A DNA stretch of 6,441 nt from Pseudomonadota bacterium. GTDB taxonomy: Bacteria > Pseudomonadota > Alphaproteobacteria > Acetobacterales > Acetobacteraceae. Location: contig JAJZVS010000223.1 in the NCBI GenBank assembly GCA_021845555.1, forward strand, positions 1 through 6,441, in the 5' to 3' direction. Below the pieces are notes generated by a model. It worked only from the letters and a program-made list of their open reading frames with translations. It did no database searches and was not told the DNA's origin. A program made the position numbers and the translations under genes. Below are positions 1 through 6,391 of the stretch, piece by piece (positions within the stretch are counted from its first letter, which is position 1; every line of letters starts with the position of its first letter).

Positions 1-104
1 GATCGTGGACTGGATGTGGGGGAGGCAGACAGTGAATGCCCCTGCGCTCTCCGGGACGAACGGTGCAGAGACGCCAGAATGAACGAATGGATGATGAGTT
101 CTTT

Positions 105-127
105 GGCCGGCAGCATCGCTGCCGGCC
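105..127 (+). repeat. Perfect 10-bp GC-rich hairpin, possible terminator
   Basis: GGCCGGCAGC at 105-114 is the exact reverse complement of GCTGCCGGCC at 118-127, with the 3-base loop ATC between them. On the plus strand it is followed by TTCTCG, a weak T-rich tail. It may end transcription of a gene lying left of the window, or be a dispersed palindromic repeat. The perfect pairing is seen directly; the terminator role is inference. Confidence 0.5.
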
Positions 128-202
128 TTCTCGTGCACACCATGTTTCGCAGTGCTCCTCACACGCAGCGCCTGTGGACAACCGGCCGGTAGTCGACGGT
201 TC

Positions 203-211
203 TGGTATAGT
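203..211 (+). promoter_or_regulatory. Extended -10 promoter element before the LamG gene
   Basis: TGGTATAGT matches the extended -10 pattern TGnTATAAT except for G in place of A at the next-to-last base. No good -35 box lies at 16-18 bases upstream, which is tolerated when the TGn extension is present. The box ends 7 bases before the ATG at 218, so transcription from it would begin at or next to that ATG. The message would then be leaderless, or the true start would be the in-frame ATG at 260. Confidence 0.35.
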
Positions 212-217
212 TTCCGC

Positions 218-870
218 ATGAAGTGGAGGCTTTCGGGCTGGCGCAGCGTACGTGCGTTTATGCATGTTCGGTTGGCAGTTCTGGCAAACAGCGCTAACGC
301 GCAATTGGCGAAAGTTCTGCGGCCGAAGGTAGCGAGGGCGCTTGCGGTCCTGCCCTTCTTTTTCGTCATAGCGATCGCTGCGCATGCGGCGTCTGCTAAC
401 GGGTCGGTCACCCTCAACGCTCCGCCCAACGACCTTGGCCTTGTCGGGTACTGGTCCTTTGACTCCGGCGATGTATCCGGCACGACCGTGCTCGATCAAT
501 CGGGTAGCGGGAACAACGGTACGACCGTCAACAGTCCCAAGCAGGTGCCAGGCAAACTCGGCCAAGCCCTTTCATTCAATGGGACGAGTCAGTATGTGAG
601 TCTGCCAAATAATACAGGATATGACGCAAATTCGATAGGGACTATAACTGCATGGATACGTCCAACAGAAAATGTACATGAGTATATCGCCACAGTGTCA
701 TCGCCTTCTCTAGGCACCGAGAACTTGGTTGACTTCTCGTTAGTGCCGGGCACGGTCGCCCCTAGTCTGGGGTTCCAAGGATACTACTCAGCCATTAGCG
801 AGAATAACGACGTCACTTCTGAGAACTCGGTACCACTCAACAAGTGGTCGTTTGTGGTGGTAGAGCTCAA
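218..870 (+). pseudogene. Secreted LamG-domain protein, 3' end lost at the IS junction
   Basis: About 217 native residues remain. Residues 1-40 are a basic leader, 41-57 a hydrophobic core (ALAVLPFFFVIAIAAHA), and cleavage after AHA or ASA is plausible, so the protein should be exported. Residues 75-217 read as a LamG / concanavalin A-like jelly-roll domain: LVGYWSFD, an SGSGNNGT turn, then VPGKLGQALSFNGTSQYVSLP, and finally NKWSFVVV, which in this family leads into the next strand. The frame crosses into the insertion sequence near VVVEL and ends at a TGA at 986-988 after about 40 foreign residues. The rest of the gene is not found right of the IS. LamG domains usually bind carbohydrates or surface proteins; the ligand here is unknown. 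The start at 218 is chosen to keep the long leader; ATG 260 is an alternative, and neither has a clear Shine-Dalgarno sequence. Codon use is clearly more AT-rich than in the mobilization genes. Confidence 0.75.
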
Positions 871-872
871 GA

Positions 873-885
873 CTCCCCTCATTTT
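873..885 (+). repeat. IS left terminal inverted repeat core
   Basis: CTCCCCTCATTTT is the 13-base perfect core of the left end and pairs with 2213-2225. It overlaps the first base of the transposase TGA stop (minus strand, 885-887). Confidence 0.8.
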
Positions 886-2042
886 CACACCGCCCCGAAA
901 GTCTCGGCGAAGACGGGCAGGTCGGCGAGCATATCGGCGAATTTCTGGACCAGTGGCAGCAGCCGAGGCTCCGGCATGGTCGGCATGAGTTCGTATAGCA
1001 TGCAGCCCTGGCGGAACAGCGAATGGGTTCGCCGCTTGGCGGTGTTTGACTTGAGGAATCGGTCGTAGCCGAGCACTTCCCCGGCGGCCCCGAGCAGGGT
1101 CAGCAGCACGACGGCGAATGCGGCGATCAGCCACAGCCGGTCGCGCCGCGCCGGCGTGCTGACGTGGATCGATCCCATGCCCATGCCGAAGCGCAGATCC
1201 TTGGTATCGCGCAGGCCACATTCGATGCTCCAGCGCTTGCCATAGAGCGCCTTGAGGCTTGCCGCCGACGCCGCGCCGTCGCTGGCGGCGAGACACCACG
1301 CCTGCTTCATGTCCTTGTCCTGCACGCACAGCACGGTGCCCACCTGGTAGCGTTCCGCGGTCACCGCGGCGCCTCGCAGGATGCGCGCCCGTCCACCGCG
1401 GCCGACCCAGCCGGAAGCGGTGCGCATCTCGCCGTCGGCGGCCGCCACCATGATGTTGCCGCGGAAGCGGATGACGTAGTCGAACTTCAACTCCTCGGTC
1501 AGCACCCGATAGAGTTTCTGATCGCCGAAGCCACGGTCGGCGACGATGCAAACCTTGATGTCGGAGGCCAGGGCGTCGGCGAGACGGACCAGCGCCTGGT
1601 ATTCGTACTCATTGCGATGGTTCTTGAGGCTCGCCGTGGCGACGGTGAGCCACAGCAATGGCGTGGCTCGGCCGTGACGGGTCAGCAGCGACAGCATGAG
1701 GGTGGCCTGGCCATCGGCGTCGAAATCGGTCCAGTCCATGGCGACGTTGATGCTGGTGCGTGATCCCACCACGTAGGGCACCCAGTGGCGCAGTGCGGCA
1801 TCGACGTCGATCCCCTCGTTGGACAGCATCCGATCCACCTGCTTGATGGCGTGCTTGGTGGTCAGACCGCGCGCCAAGGCGAGCCCCTGGCCGATCGCAT
1901 GCACCGCCAATGACGCGGTCCGGACCACCCCGAGGGTGGCATTGGCCAGGGACAGAACCCGCTTGGCGTGCAGGTCGCCCTCGAACAGGCCGGTCAGGAC
2001 GCGCTGCACGTCCGTGAGGCAGAGGGTCTGGTTCGGCTGCAT
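885..2042 (-). CDS. IS4-type DDE transposase
   Basis: A DDE transposase of 385 residues that cuts and joins the ends of its own IS. Catalytic residues, counted from the ATG at 2042, are Asp103 in AMDWTDF, Asp169 in VADRGF and Glu274. Glu274 lies in YGKRWSIECGLRDTK, which fits the IS4 signature Y-x2-R-x3-E-x6-K exactly (Tyr267, Arg270, Glu274, Lys281). Length and domain order are normal, so the enzyme looks intact. The ATG at 2042 is preferred over the upstream in-frame TTG at 2102 because GGGGGA lies 5 bases before it; that Shine-Dalgarno sequence sits in a hairpin (see 2050-2075). The gene runs opposite to the interrupted LamG gene. Membership of the IS4 group is secure from the motif; the closest named IS is not. 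Confidence 0.93.
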   Translation of the reverse strand: MQPNQTLCLTDVQRVLTGLFEGDLHAKRVLSLANATLGVVRTASLAVHAIGQGLALARGLTTKHAIKQVDRMLSNEGIDVDAALRHWVPYVVGSRTSINVAMDWTDFDADGQATLMLSLLTRHGRATPLLWLTVATASLKNHRNEYEYQALVRLADALASDIKVCIVADRGFGDQKLYRVLTEELKFDYVIRFRGNIMVAAADGEMRTASGWVGRGGRARILRGAAVTAERYQVGTVLCVQDKDMKQAWCLAASDGAASAASLKALYGKRWSIECGLRDTKDLRFGMGMGSIHVSTPARRDRLWLIAAFAVVLLTLLGAAGEVLGYDRFLKSNTAKRRTHSLFRQGCMLYELMPTMPEPRLLPLVQKFADMLADLPVFAETFGAV

Positions 2043-2212
2043 CGCTATCCCCCGCAGCTTGTGTTGCAAGCGGGGAGAATCGCAAGCCGGCAGGATTGGC
2101 AAGACATTTCGGCGGCGCGCAACAATCGGTATCGGAACCAGGCCGCCAGGATTCCTTCCGGAATGCCGACGGGCCTCACTCGATTCTTTGGCTAAACCGC
2201 GCCCGCGGCCTC
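2043..2212 (-). other. Transposase leader region inside the IS
   Basis: These 170 bases between the transposase start and the right inverted repeat must carry the transposase promoter. The best visible -35-like word is TTGCCA, 17 bases before a poor -10 (TTCTCC), which is too weak to call as a promoter. No second reading frame with a recognisable product is seen. Confidence 0.4.
2050..2075 (-). promoter_or_regulatory. Hairpin that can mask the transposase ribosome binding site
   Basis: On the minus strand CCCCGCTTG pairs with CAAG-CGGGG across a 5-base loop, with a 3-base bulge (CTG) in the 3' arm. The 3' arm contains most of the GGGGGA Shine-Dalgarno sequence of the transposase. Several IS elements use such a structure so that read-through messages starting outside the element are poorly translated. 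The pairing is seen in the sequence; the regulatory effect is inferred. Confidence 0.45.
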
Positions 2213-2225
2213 AAAATGAGGGGAG
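2213..2225 (-). repeat. IS right terminal inverted repeat core
   Basis: AAAATGAGGGGAG is the exact reverse complement of 873-885. It overlaps a small palindrome CCTCA-AAA-TGAGG (2209-2221). The word ATGAGGGG at 2216-2223 recurs at 2228-2235 just outside the element. Confidence 0.8.
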
Positions 2226-2248
2226 GCATGAGGGGCTGCCCCCCATGC
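2226..2248 (-). terminator. Terminator-like hairpin after the HU gene
   Basis: GCATGAGGGG at 2226-2235 pairs with CCCCCCATGC at 2239-2248 around a CTG loop, giving nine pairs and one A-C mismatch. It lies about 10 bases past the HU stop codon. There is no immediate run of T on the minus strand; the nearest is the TTTT in the IS end about 12 bases further, so intrinsic termination would be imperfect. It adjoins or overlaps the right IS boundary and may shield the transposase from HU transcription. Confidence 0.4.
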
Positions 2249-2258
2249 CCCCGTTACC

Positions 2259-2528
2259 TCAGACGGCTTGTTTCAGGGTGGGAGATGCCTTGAAACGGAC
2301 GGTCTTGCCGGCCTTCACCTTGACCGGCTCACCGGTGCGCGGGTTCAACGCCTTGCGGGCTTTGGTCTTGCGCACGCTGAACGTCCCGAAGCCCGGTAAC
2401 GTGAATTTGCCCGCCTGCCTGAGCTCCTTGACGATCGCGCCCATCAGGTCGCCGGCGACCCGGGTGGCGGCAACCCCGGTAATCTCTGTGGCGTCCTGGA
2501 TGGCCTGGGCGATGAAGGCTTTCGACAT
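2259..2528 (-). CDS. HU-family DNA-binding protein
   Basis: An 89-residue histone-like protein, the usual length for HU, which binds as a dimer and bends DNA. An alpha-helical N-terminal half (residues 1-40) is followed by GFGTF at 46-50, then the DNA-binding beta-arm KTKARKALNPRTGEPVKVKAG, with Asn62-Pro63 at the arm tip where HU and IHF insert proline between bases. The common GRNP tip reads ALNP here, losing one glycine and one arginine. The ATG at 2528 has a good Shine-Dalgarno sequence, GAGGAAA, 4 bases upstream. The gene follows the DUF6118-type gene on the same strand after 114 bases, so it could be the last gene of the relaxase operon or have its own promoter. Its place next to an oriT-like site suggests a role in relaxosome architecture, which is inference; a general nucleoid role is equally possible. 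It resembles HU more than either IHF subunit. Confidence 0.93.
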   Translation of the reverse strand: MSKAFIAQAIQDATEITGVAATRVAGDLMGAIVKELRQAGKFTLPGFGTFSVRKTKARKALNPRTGEPVKVKAGKTVRFKASPTLKQAV

Positions 2529-2642
2529 GTGCTTTCCTCGGTATGGTGCGGCGGCGCCCGGGTGCTTTCCGTCCTGGCGCCGTCATCCATTTCTATCTCG
2601 GCGTAGATATTTGCCCGATCATGGCGTTGCACGCCAAGCGCT
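2529..2642 (-). promoter_or_regulatory. HU leader with short inverted repeat and weak promoter-like boxes
   Basis: This 114-base gap separates the DUF6118-type stop from the HU start. On the minus strand it holds a perfect 5-bp inverted repeat, GGCGT-GCA-ACGCC (2623-2635), which could be an operator or a weak pause hairpin. TTGGCG (2637-2632) and AAATAT (2612-2607) resemble -35 and -10 boxes, but the spacing of 19 bases is long. It is markedly more AT-rich around 2585-2615 than the genes on either side, as expected of a promoter. Confidence 0.3.
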
Positions 2643-3308
2643 TTATCGCTGCCGCGGCAGGCGGCGCGCCACGGCCGGGTCCGGCTCGTGCCGGGCCAGC
2701 ATGGTGGTCTCCCGGGCGATCCCCGCGACGCAGCGCGCCATCGGCTGGCTGCCACAGGCCCGGGAGAGCTGCACCAGACGGGTGAACCCGGACGGATTTC
2801 CCGCCCGCATCAGCACCTGCCCGGCCTGCCAGGGGCTGCCGCCGATCAGCGACGCCGCAAGCCAGTCGCCGGCCCCCCAGGGCAGCACCGCGGGCAGCAC
2901 GTACCACAACGCCACCCCCAGTACGACGCCGCCCGCTGCCGCCACGGCAAGCCATTGCCGCTGCTCCCGGCGCACGTAGGCCCGGCCGACCAGCCCCTCC
3001 AGCGCGTGCGTCGCGGCGTGCTGCGCCGCCGCCCCCTCCGCCAGCGCCTGGCCGGCACGCGCCCCGGCCCGTTGCCCGGCTTCCTCGATCTGCTGGCGAA
3101 GGGCCGCCGCCGTCAGTCCCAGCGCCGGCTTCGCCTCGATCCCCGCCAGCCGTTCCTGCAGCGCCGCCAGCGTCTGCGCCATCTCCCCGAGGGTCAGCGC
3201 GTAGTCGGGCGCCGTCTGGCCCGCGACGGCCTGGCGCAGCGCCGCCACCTCCGCCCGCAGCGCCTCGAACGCCCGTTCTGCCGCACCGGCGTCAGCCGCC
3301 TCGTCCAT
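2643..3308 (-). CDS. DUF6118-type membrane protein, partner of the relaxase
   Basis: A 221-residue protein of unknown function that resembles the DUF6118 family, known as a neighbour of TraA-type relaxases in Alphaproteobacteria. Residues 1-105 are Ala/Glu/Arg/Gln-rich and probably coiled coil (AFEALRAEVAALRQAV, then DYALTLGEMAQTLAALQERLAGIE). Residues 119-143 form one transmembrane helix (WLAVAAAGGVVLGVALWYVLPAVLPW). The remainder (about 145-221) contains Cys185 and Cys193 in a RACGSQPMARC stretch and ends basic. Cytoplasmic N-terminus and periplasmic C-terminus would fit basic YVRREQR just before the helix. The ATG at 3308 lies 9 bases after the relaxase TGA with GGGG between, so translation is probably coupled to the relaxase. 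A role in holding the relaxosome at the membrane is conjecture. Family assignment is from memory of sequence pattern and context. Confidence 0.75.
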   Translation of the reverse strand: MDEAADAGAAERAFEALRAEVAALRQAVAGQTAPDYALTLGEMAQTLAALQERLAGIEAKPALGLTAAALRQQIEEAGQRAGARAGQALAEGAAAQHAATHALEGLVGRAYVRREQRQWLAVAAAGGVVLGVALWYVLPAVLPWGAGDWLAASLIGGSPWQAGQVLMRAGNPSGFTRLVQLSRACGSQPMARCVAGIARETTMLARHEPDPAVARRLPRQR

Positions 3309-3317
3309 CGCCCCGGC

Positions 3318-6300
3318 TCACCGGCCGAACCCAAGGCCGCGGCTATGCCGCAACCCCAGCTCGTGCGTCACCGCGTCCTCGTCCCCCCGGCTCTGCACCA
3401 CCCGCGCCAGCCGCGACCTCTCGGCAACGCCGAGCTGCTGCCCACGCTGGCGCAGCACACTGTCGAGCTGCGGATCCCGTTTCAGCTCCTTGGCGAACCG
3501 CTCCAGCCGCCCGCCGATCTCCCGCTGCGCCAGATGGTCGTACTTCTTCCCGGCCTGCTCATAGGCACGCTCCAGCTTGCCCCACGCCCGCACCGCCTCG
3601 CGCGCCCGGGCCTCCAGCTTCTCGCGCTCCCCCCGCGCCCCCCGCCCGGCCGCGATCAGCACCGCCAGCCCGGCGTCCGTGCCCACTCCCTCCGCCAGCC
3701 GCGGCGCCTGGGCCAGCGCCGCCTGCAGATCCTGCCCGAAGCCCGGCAGGCGGCCATCGAGCGCGCGATCGGCCTGGGCCAGTGCCACTGCCTGGTGCGG
3801 CAGCACCGGCAGTCCGGCTTGGCGCATCCGCTCGGCATCCGACCAGGCCCGCGCATAGTCCCCCACCGATCGCACCAGGCGATCCGCTTCCCGATCCTGC
3901 TTCGTCACCGCCGGCGCGGCAGCAAGAACCGGCACCGCCTCGGCACGGCCGGCCTCCAGCTTCAACCCGGCGAACATCCCCCGCCGCGGCCGGGCGGGTT
4001 CACCACGCGCCACCTCCGCCGGAGGCTCGCGCAGCACGATCTCGCTCTCGGGCACCAGGCCGCGCCGCTCGGCATAGGCCTGCGCAGAGCCGGCCGCCGC
4101 CGCACCCCGAACCTCCGGTTCCACCTCTGTTCCCCCCGCCAGCCCGTAATCCAGGCTGGTGTCCTTCAGCCGCTCCCGCCCCAGCACAAGCGCCAGCCGC
4201 TCCCGGCTACCCACCTGGTCCGCGCTCCAATGCAGATCCACCCGCTCCCGGTGCCGGCTCAACCCGACATACGCCGCGTGCCGGTCCATGTGGCTGCTCG
4301 CCAGCACATGCGCCCGGTCCACCGTCACCCCCTGGCTCTTATGCACCGTCGCCGCGTAGCCGTGGTCGATGTGCGCGTAGTCCTTCACGTCGAAGCCGAC
4401 CGAACGCCCGTCGTCCAGCCGCACCACCAGCCGCTCGCCCCGACCGGGACCGTGCTCCGTGCCAAAGGCGCTGCCTCCGATCTCCGTCACCGTGCCGAGC
4501 GTGCCGTTCTTCACCCCCAGCCCGCGCTCGTTCTTCAGAAAATAGAGCCGCTCCCCCACGGCAAACGCCCGCTCCCCGCGCTCCGTCTGCACCCGGTAGT
4601 CCGCCCCCAGCTCGCCGGCAGCCTGGCGCACCGCCCGCGCCCGCTCATTCAAGTCGCGCACGTCCTCGCGCCGATACGCCAGCATGATCTGCCGCGCCTC
4701 GGGAGCCTCCTGCCGCGCCGCATCCCACCCGGCGATGACCGCCGCCTTCGCCGCGTCCAGCGTCGCGTGCCCCTGCACCATCCCAGCCCGCTCATACCGC
4801 GCCAGCGCCTCGCCCGTTCGCCCCGTCGCCAGCTCCCGCGTCGCCTGCTGCTGCCAGCCCTCCCGCTGCCGCCGCACCTCGGTGATCTCCACCGCACCCA
4901 CCCGCTCCGCGATCGCCCGGAACGCCGCCCCCGCCTCGATCGCCTGCAACTGCTCCGGATCGCCCACCAGAACCACCTTCGCCCCGGCCGCCTCCGCCTG
5001 CGACAGCAGCCGCTCCATCTGCCGCGAGCCGATCATCCCCGCCTCGTCCACCACCAGCACGTCGCGGTCGGTCAGCCCCTCCCTGCCCTGCTCCCACTGG
5101 AACAGCAGGCTGTGCACCGTCCGGCTGGCGATCCCCGCCCCGGCCTCCAACTGCTCCGCCGCAATCCCCGACAGCGCCGCCCCGCGCACGTGAAAACCCT
5201 CCGCCTCCCAGACGGCACGCGCCTCGCCCAGCATCGTGCTCTTGCCGGTGCCCGCGTAGCCCACCACCACGCTCAGATCCTGCGCCTGCGTCACGTGCCG
5301 GAACGCCAGCACCTGCTCCCGTCCCAACGTCGGCGACTCCAGAAACCGCCGCCGCAGATCCACCCGATGGCTCTCCCGCTCGGCCAGCGCGCCCGCGACC
5401 TGCTCCATCCGCTGCTCGGCCGCCAGCATCTCCCGCGTCGTGAACCGCTCCTGCCCGCGCCCGTCCGCCCCGAGCCGCACCAGCTCGGGCGACGCCTCCA
5501 CCTTCGCCATCACCACCGCGAATTGCTCCGCATCCGCCGTGTGCCGGTCCACCAGTCGCGCCAGGTCGCGCCGCGTGAACGTCGATTGCTGCCGCGTCAG
5601 CGCCCCCAGCACCAAAGACGGATCAGCGATGATCCGCTCCCCGTTCCGCCGCGCTAGGCCCTCGTGCTCCGCCGCCCGCTCGGCGTCCTCCCCGCGTGCT
5701 TCGCGCCGCGCCCCCGCCGGGCCGATCTTGTTCTGCGGCTCTAGATCGATCCCCTGCACCGCATGCGACCGGTGATCGACCCGGATATCGTGCCCCTGCT
5801 CCGCCAGCCGCTCGTTCGCCAGCGCCGCCCAGCGCTCCCGCCACCCGACCAGAACCTCCGTCTGGTTCCACTCCCGCACCTTCCGCCCGAACCCCGCCGG
5901 CCCGGCCTCCCGCATCGTCAGCATGACATGTGCGTGCGGCTGCTCCTCCCCGCTCGCCGTCCGGCCCCAATGCACATTCAGGTCCGCCACCATCCCCTGC
6001 GCCACGAACTGCTCGCGTACGAAATCCTGCGCCAGCCGGATCGCCTCCGGCTGCGACAGCTCCCGCGGCAGGGCAATCTCAATCTCGCGCGCAAGCTGCG
6101 CGTCCTTCCGCTTCTCCCCCGCTTCCACCGCGTTCCACAGCGTCGCGCGGTCCAGCAGGCCTGCCGGGGCGCCATCGGGGAGCAGGATTTCCGAATGGAC
6201 CACGCCCGCCTTGTTCGTGAAGTCGTGCGGCCGGCCGAGCCGATCGTCGGGCAGCGCCTCGGCCGCCCGGTAGGCCGCCGCCGCTACCGCGCTGCGTCCG

Positions 6301-6344
6301 TCCGCACGGCTGATCACCTTCGCCGAGAGGTGGTAGATCGCCAC
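3318..6344 (-). CDS. traA: Ti-type conjugative relaxase-helicase TraA (MobA/MobL plus RecD-like)
   Basis: This 1008-residue enzyme nicks oriT, stays bound to the 5' end and unwinds the strand to be transferred. Residues 1-240 are the MobA/MobL relaxase. MAIYHLSAK opens the domain, Tyr25 in AAAAYRAA aligns with the catalytic Tyr of RSF1010 MobA, and the metal site is His125 (NVHWGR) with His137 and His139 (QPHAHVMLT). Residues 340-710 are a superfamily 1 helicase: Walker A GYAGTGKS (362-369), VVDEAGM (431-437), GDPEQLQAI (461-469), EVRRQR (489-494), VHKSQG (667-672) and YVGLSRHRERV (692-702). Residues 810-1008 are a helical, charged C-terminal region typical of TraA. Every catalytic motif is present and the length is normal for the shorter alphaproteobacterial form. 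The start is GTG at 6344, chosen because MAIYHLSAK is the family N-terminus; the only Shine-Dalgarno candidate, GGAG, is 11 bases away, so initiation may be weak. It heads an operon with the DUF6118-type gene, with the oriT-like site about 50 bases upstream. Confidence 0.95.
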   Translation of the reverse strand: MAIYHLSAKVISRADGRSAVAAAAYRAAEALPDDRLGRPHDFTNKAGVVHSEILLPDGAPAGLLDRATLWNAVEAGEKRKDAQLAREIEIALPRELSQPEAIRLAQDFVREQFVAQGMVADLNVHWGRTASGEEQPHAHVMLTMREAGPAGFGRKVREWNQTEVLVGWRERWAALANERLAEQGHDIRVDHRSHAVQGIDLEPQNKIGPAGARREARGEDAERAAEHEGLARRNGERIIADPSLVLGALTRQQSTFTRRDLARLVDRHTADAEQFAVVMAKVEASPELVRLGADGRGQERFTTREMLAAEQRMEQVAGALAERESHRVDLRRRFLESPTLGREQVLAFRHVTQAQDLSVVVGYAGTGKSTMLGEARAVWEAEGFHVRGAALSGIAAEQLEAGAGIASRTVHSLLFQWEQGREGLTDRDVLVVDEAGMIGSRQMERLLSQAEAAGAKVVLVGDPEQLQAIEAGAAFRAIAERVGAVEITEVRRQREGWQQQATRELATGRTGEALARYERAGMVQGHATLDAAKAAVIAGWDAARQEAPEARQIMLAYRREDVRDLNERARAVRQAAGELGADYRVQTERGERAFAVGERLYFLKNERGLGVKNGTLGTVTEIGGSAFGTEHGPGRGERLVVRLDDGRSVGFDVKDYAHIDHGYAATVHKSQGVTVDRAHVLASSHMDRHAAYVGLSRHRERVDLHWSADQVGSRERLALVLGRERLKDTSLDYGLAGGTEVEPEVRGAAAAGSAQAYAERRGLVPESEIVLREPPAEVARGEPARPRRGMFAGLKLEAGRAEAVPVLAAAPAVTKQDREADRLVRSVGDYARAWSDAERMRQAGLPVLPHQAVALAQADRALDGRLPGFGQDLQAALAQAPRLAEGVGTDAGLAVLIAAGRGARGEREKLEARAREAVRAWGKLERAYEQAGKKYDHLAQREIGGRLERFAKELKRDPQLDSVLRQRGQQLGVAERSRLARVVQSRGDEDAVTHELGLRHSRGLGFGR

Positions 6345-6391
6345 GTGCAGGCTCGCTCCGGAGATCCGTGGCGGCGAGGCTAGCTGACGCG
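6345..6391 (-). other. Relaxase leader between oriT-like site and start codon
   Basis: A short untranslated leader. It contains the palindrome CTCCGGAG (6356-6363), which includes the GGAG ribosome binding site candidate. No convincing -35/-10 pair is seen between here and the window edge, so the relaxase promoter is either weak, overlaps the oriT-like site, or lies outside. Confidence 0.35.

Larger units (their letters stand above)
1..217. other. 5' flank without a convincing gene
   Basis: No gene is called here. One plus-strand frame stays open from the window edge to a TAG at 190-192, and an internal ATG at 79 would give a 37-residue peptide with a short hydrophobic stretch (SLAGSIAAGLLVH). 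It has no recognisable domain and no clear ribosome binding site, and part of it is forced by the perfect hairpin at 105-127. It could be the tail of a gene entering from the left, but nothing supports that beyond the open frame. The stretch also holds the hairpin and an extended -10 box, listed separately. Confidence 0.5.
871..2227 (-). mobile_element. IS4-type insertion sequence, about 1.36 kb
   Basis: The element holds one transposase gene flanked by terminal inverted repeats. CTCCCCTCATTTT at 873-885 matches the reverse complement of 2213-2225 exactly over 13 bases. Extending this to about 23 positions from 871 and 2227 gives roughly 19 matches. The transposase stop codon (885-887) touches the left repeat, which is typical of compact IS elements. 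The outer limits are uncertain by a few bases because no target-site duplication marks them: 859-870 and 2228-2239 show no shared word. The transposase assigns it to the IS4 group; the specific IS name is not recognised. Confidence 0.8.

Noticed and set aside
363..400. GCGATCGC palindrome and nearby GCATGC as a regulatory site
   Set aside because: They fall inside the signal-peptide coding region, and short palindromes of this kind are common by chance; no partner site is seen.
866..988. C-terminal extension of the LamG protein into the IS as a functional domain fusion
   Set aside because: The last 40 residues are Arg/Ala-rich and read from the antisense of the transposase C-terminal codons. 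They are a by-product of the insertion.
784..1551. A 255-codon minus-strand frame overlapping the transposase and running into the LamG gene
   Set aside because: It is a frame-shifted shadow of the transposase, Arg/Gly/Ala-rich, and crosses the IS boundary into unrelated DNA.
1164..1763. A 199-codon plus-strand open frame inside the IS
   Set aside because: It is antisense to the transposase, which has the complete DDE and Y-R-E-K motifs. The antisense product shows no recognisable family and no ribosome binding site.
2042..2102. Upstream TTG start adding 20 residues to the transposase
   Set aside because: The ATG at 2042 has GGGGGA at 5 bases, while the TTG has no clear ribosome binding site and the extra residues do not look like part of the IS4 N-terminus.
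2688..5657. A 989-codon plus-strand open frame antisense to the relaxase and DUF6118-type genes
   Set aside because: The translation is dominated by Arg, Pro, Leu and His with no domain or motif, as expected from the complement of GC-rich codons. The minus strand carries all catalytic relaxase and helicase motifs over the same bases.
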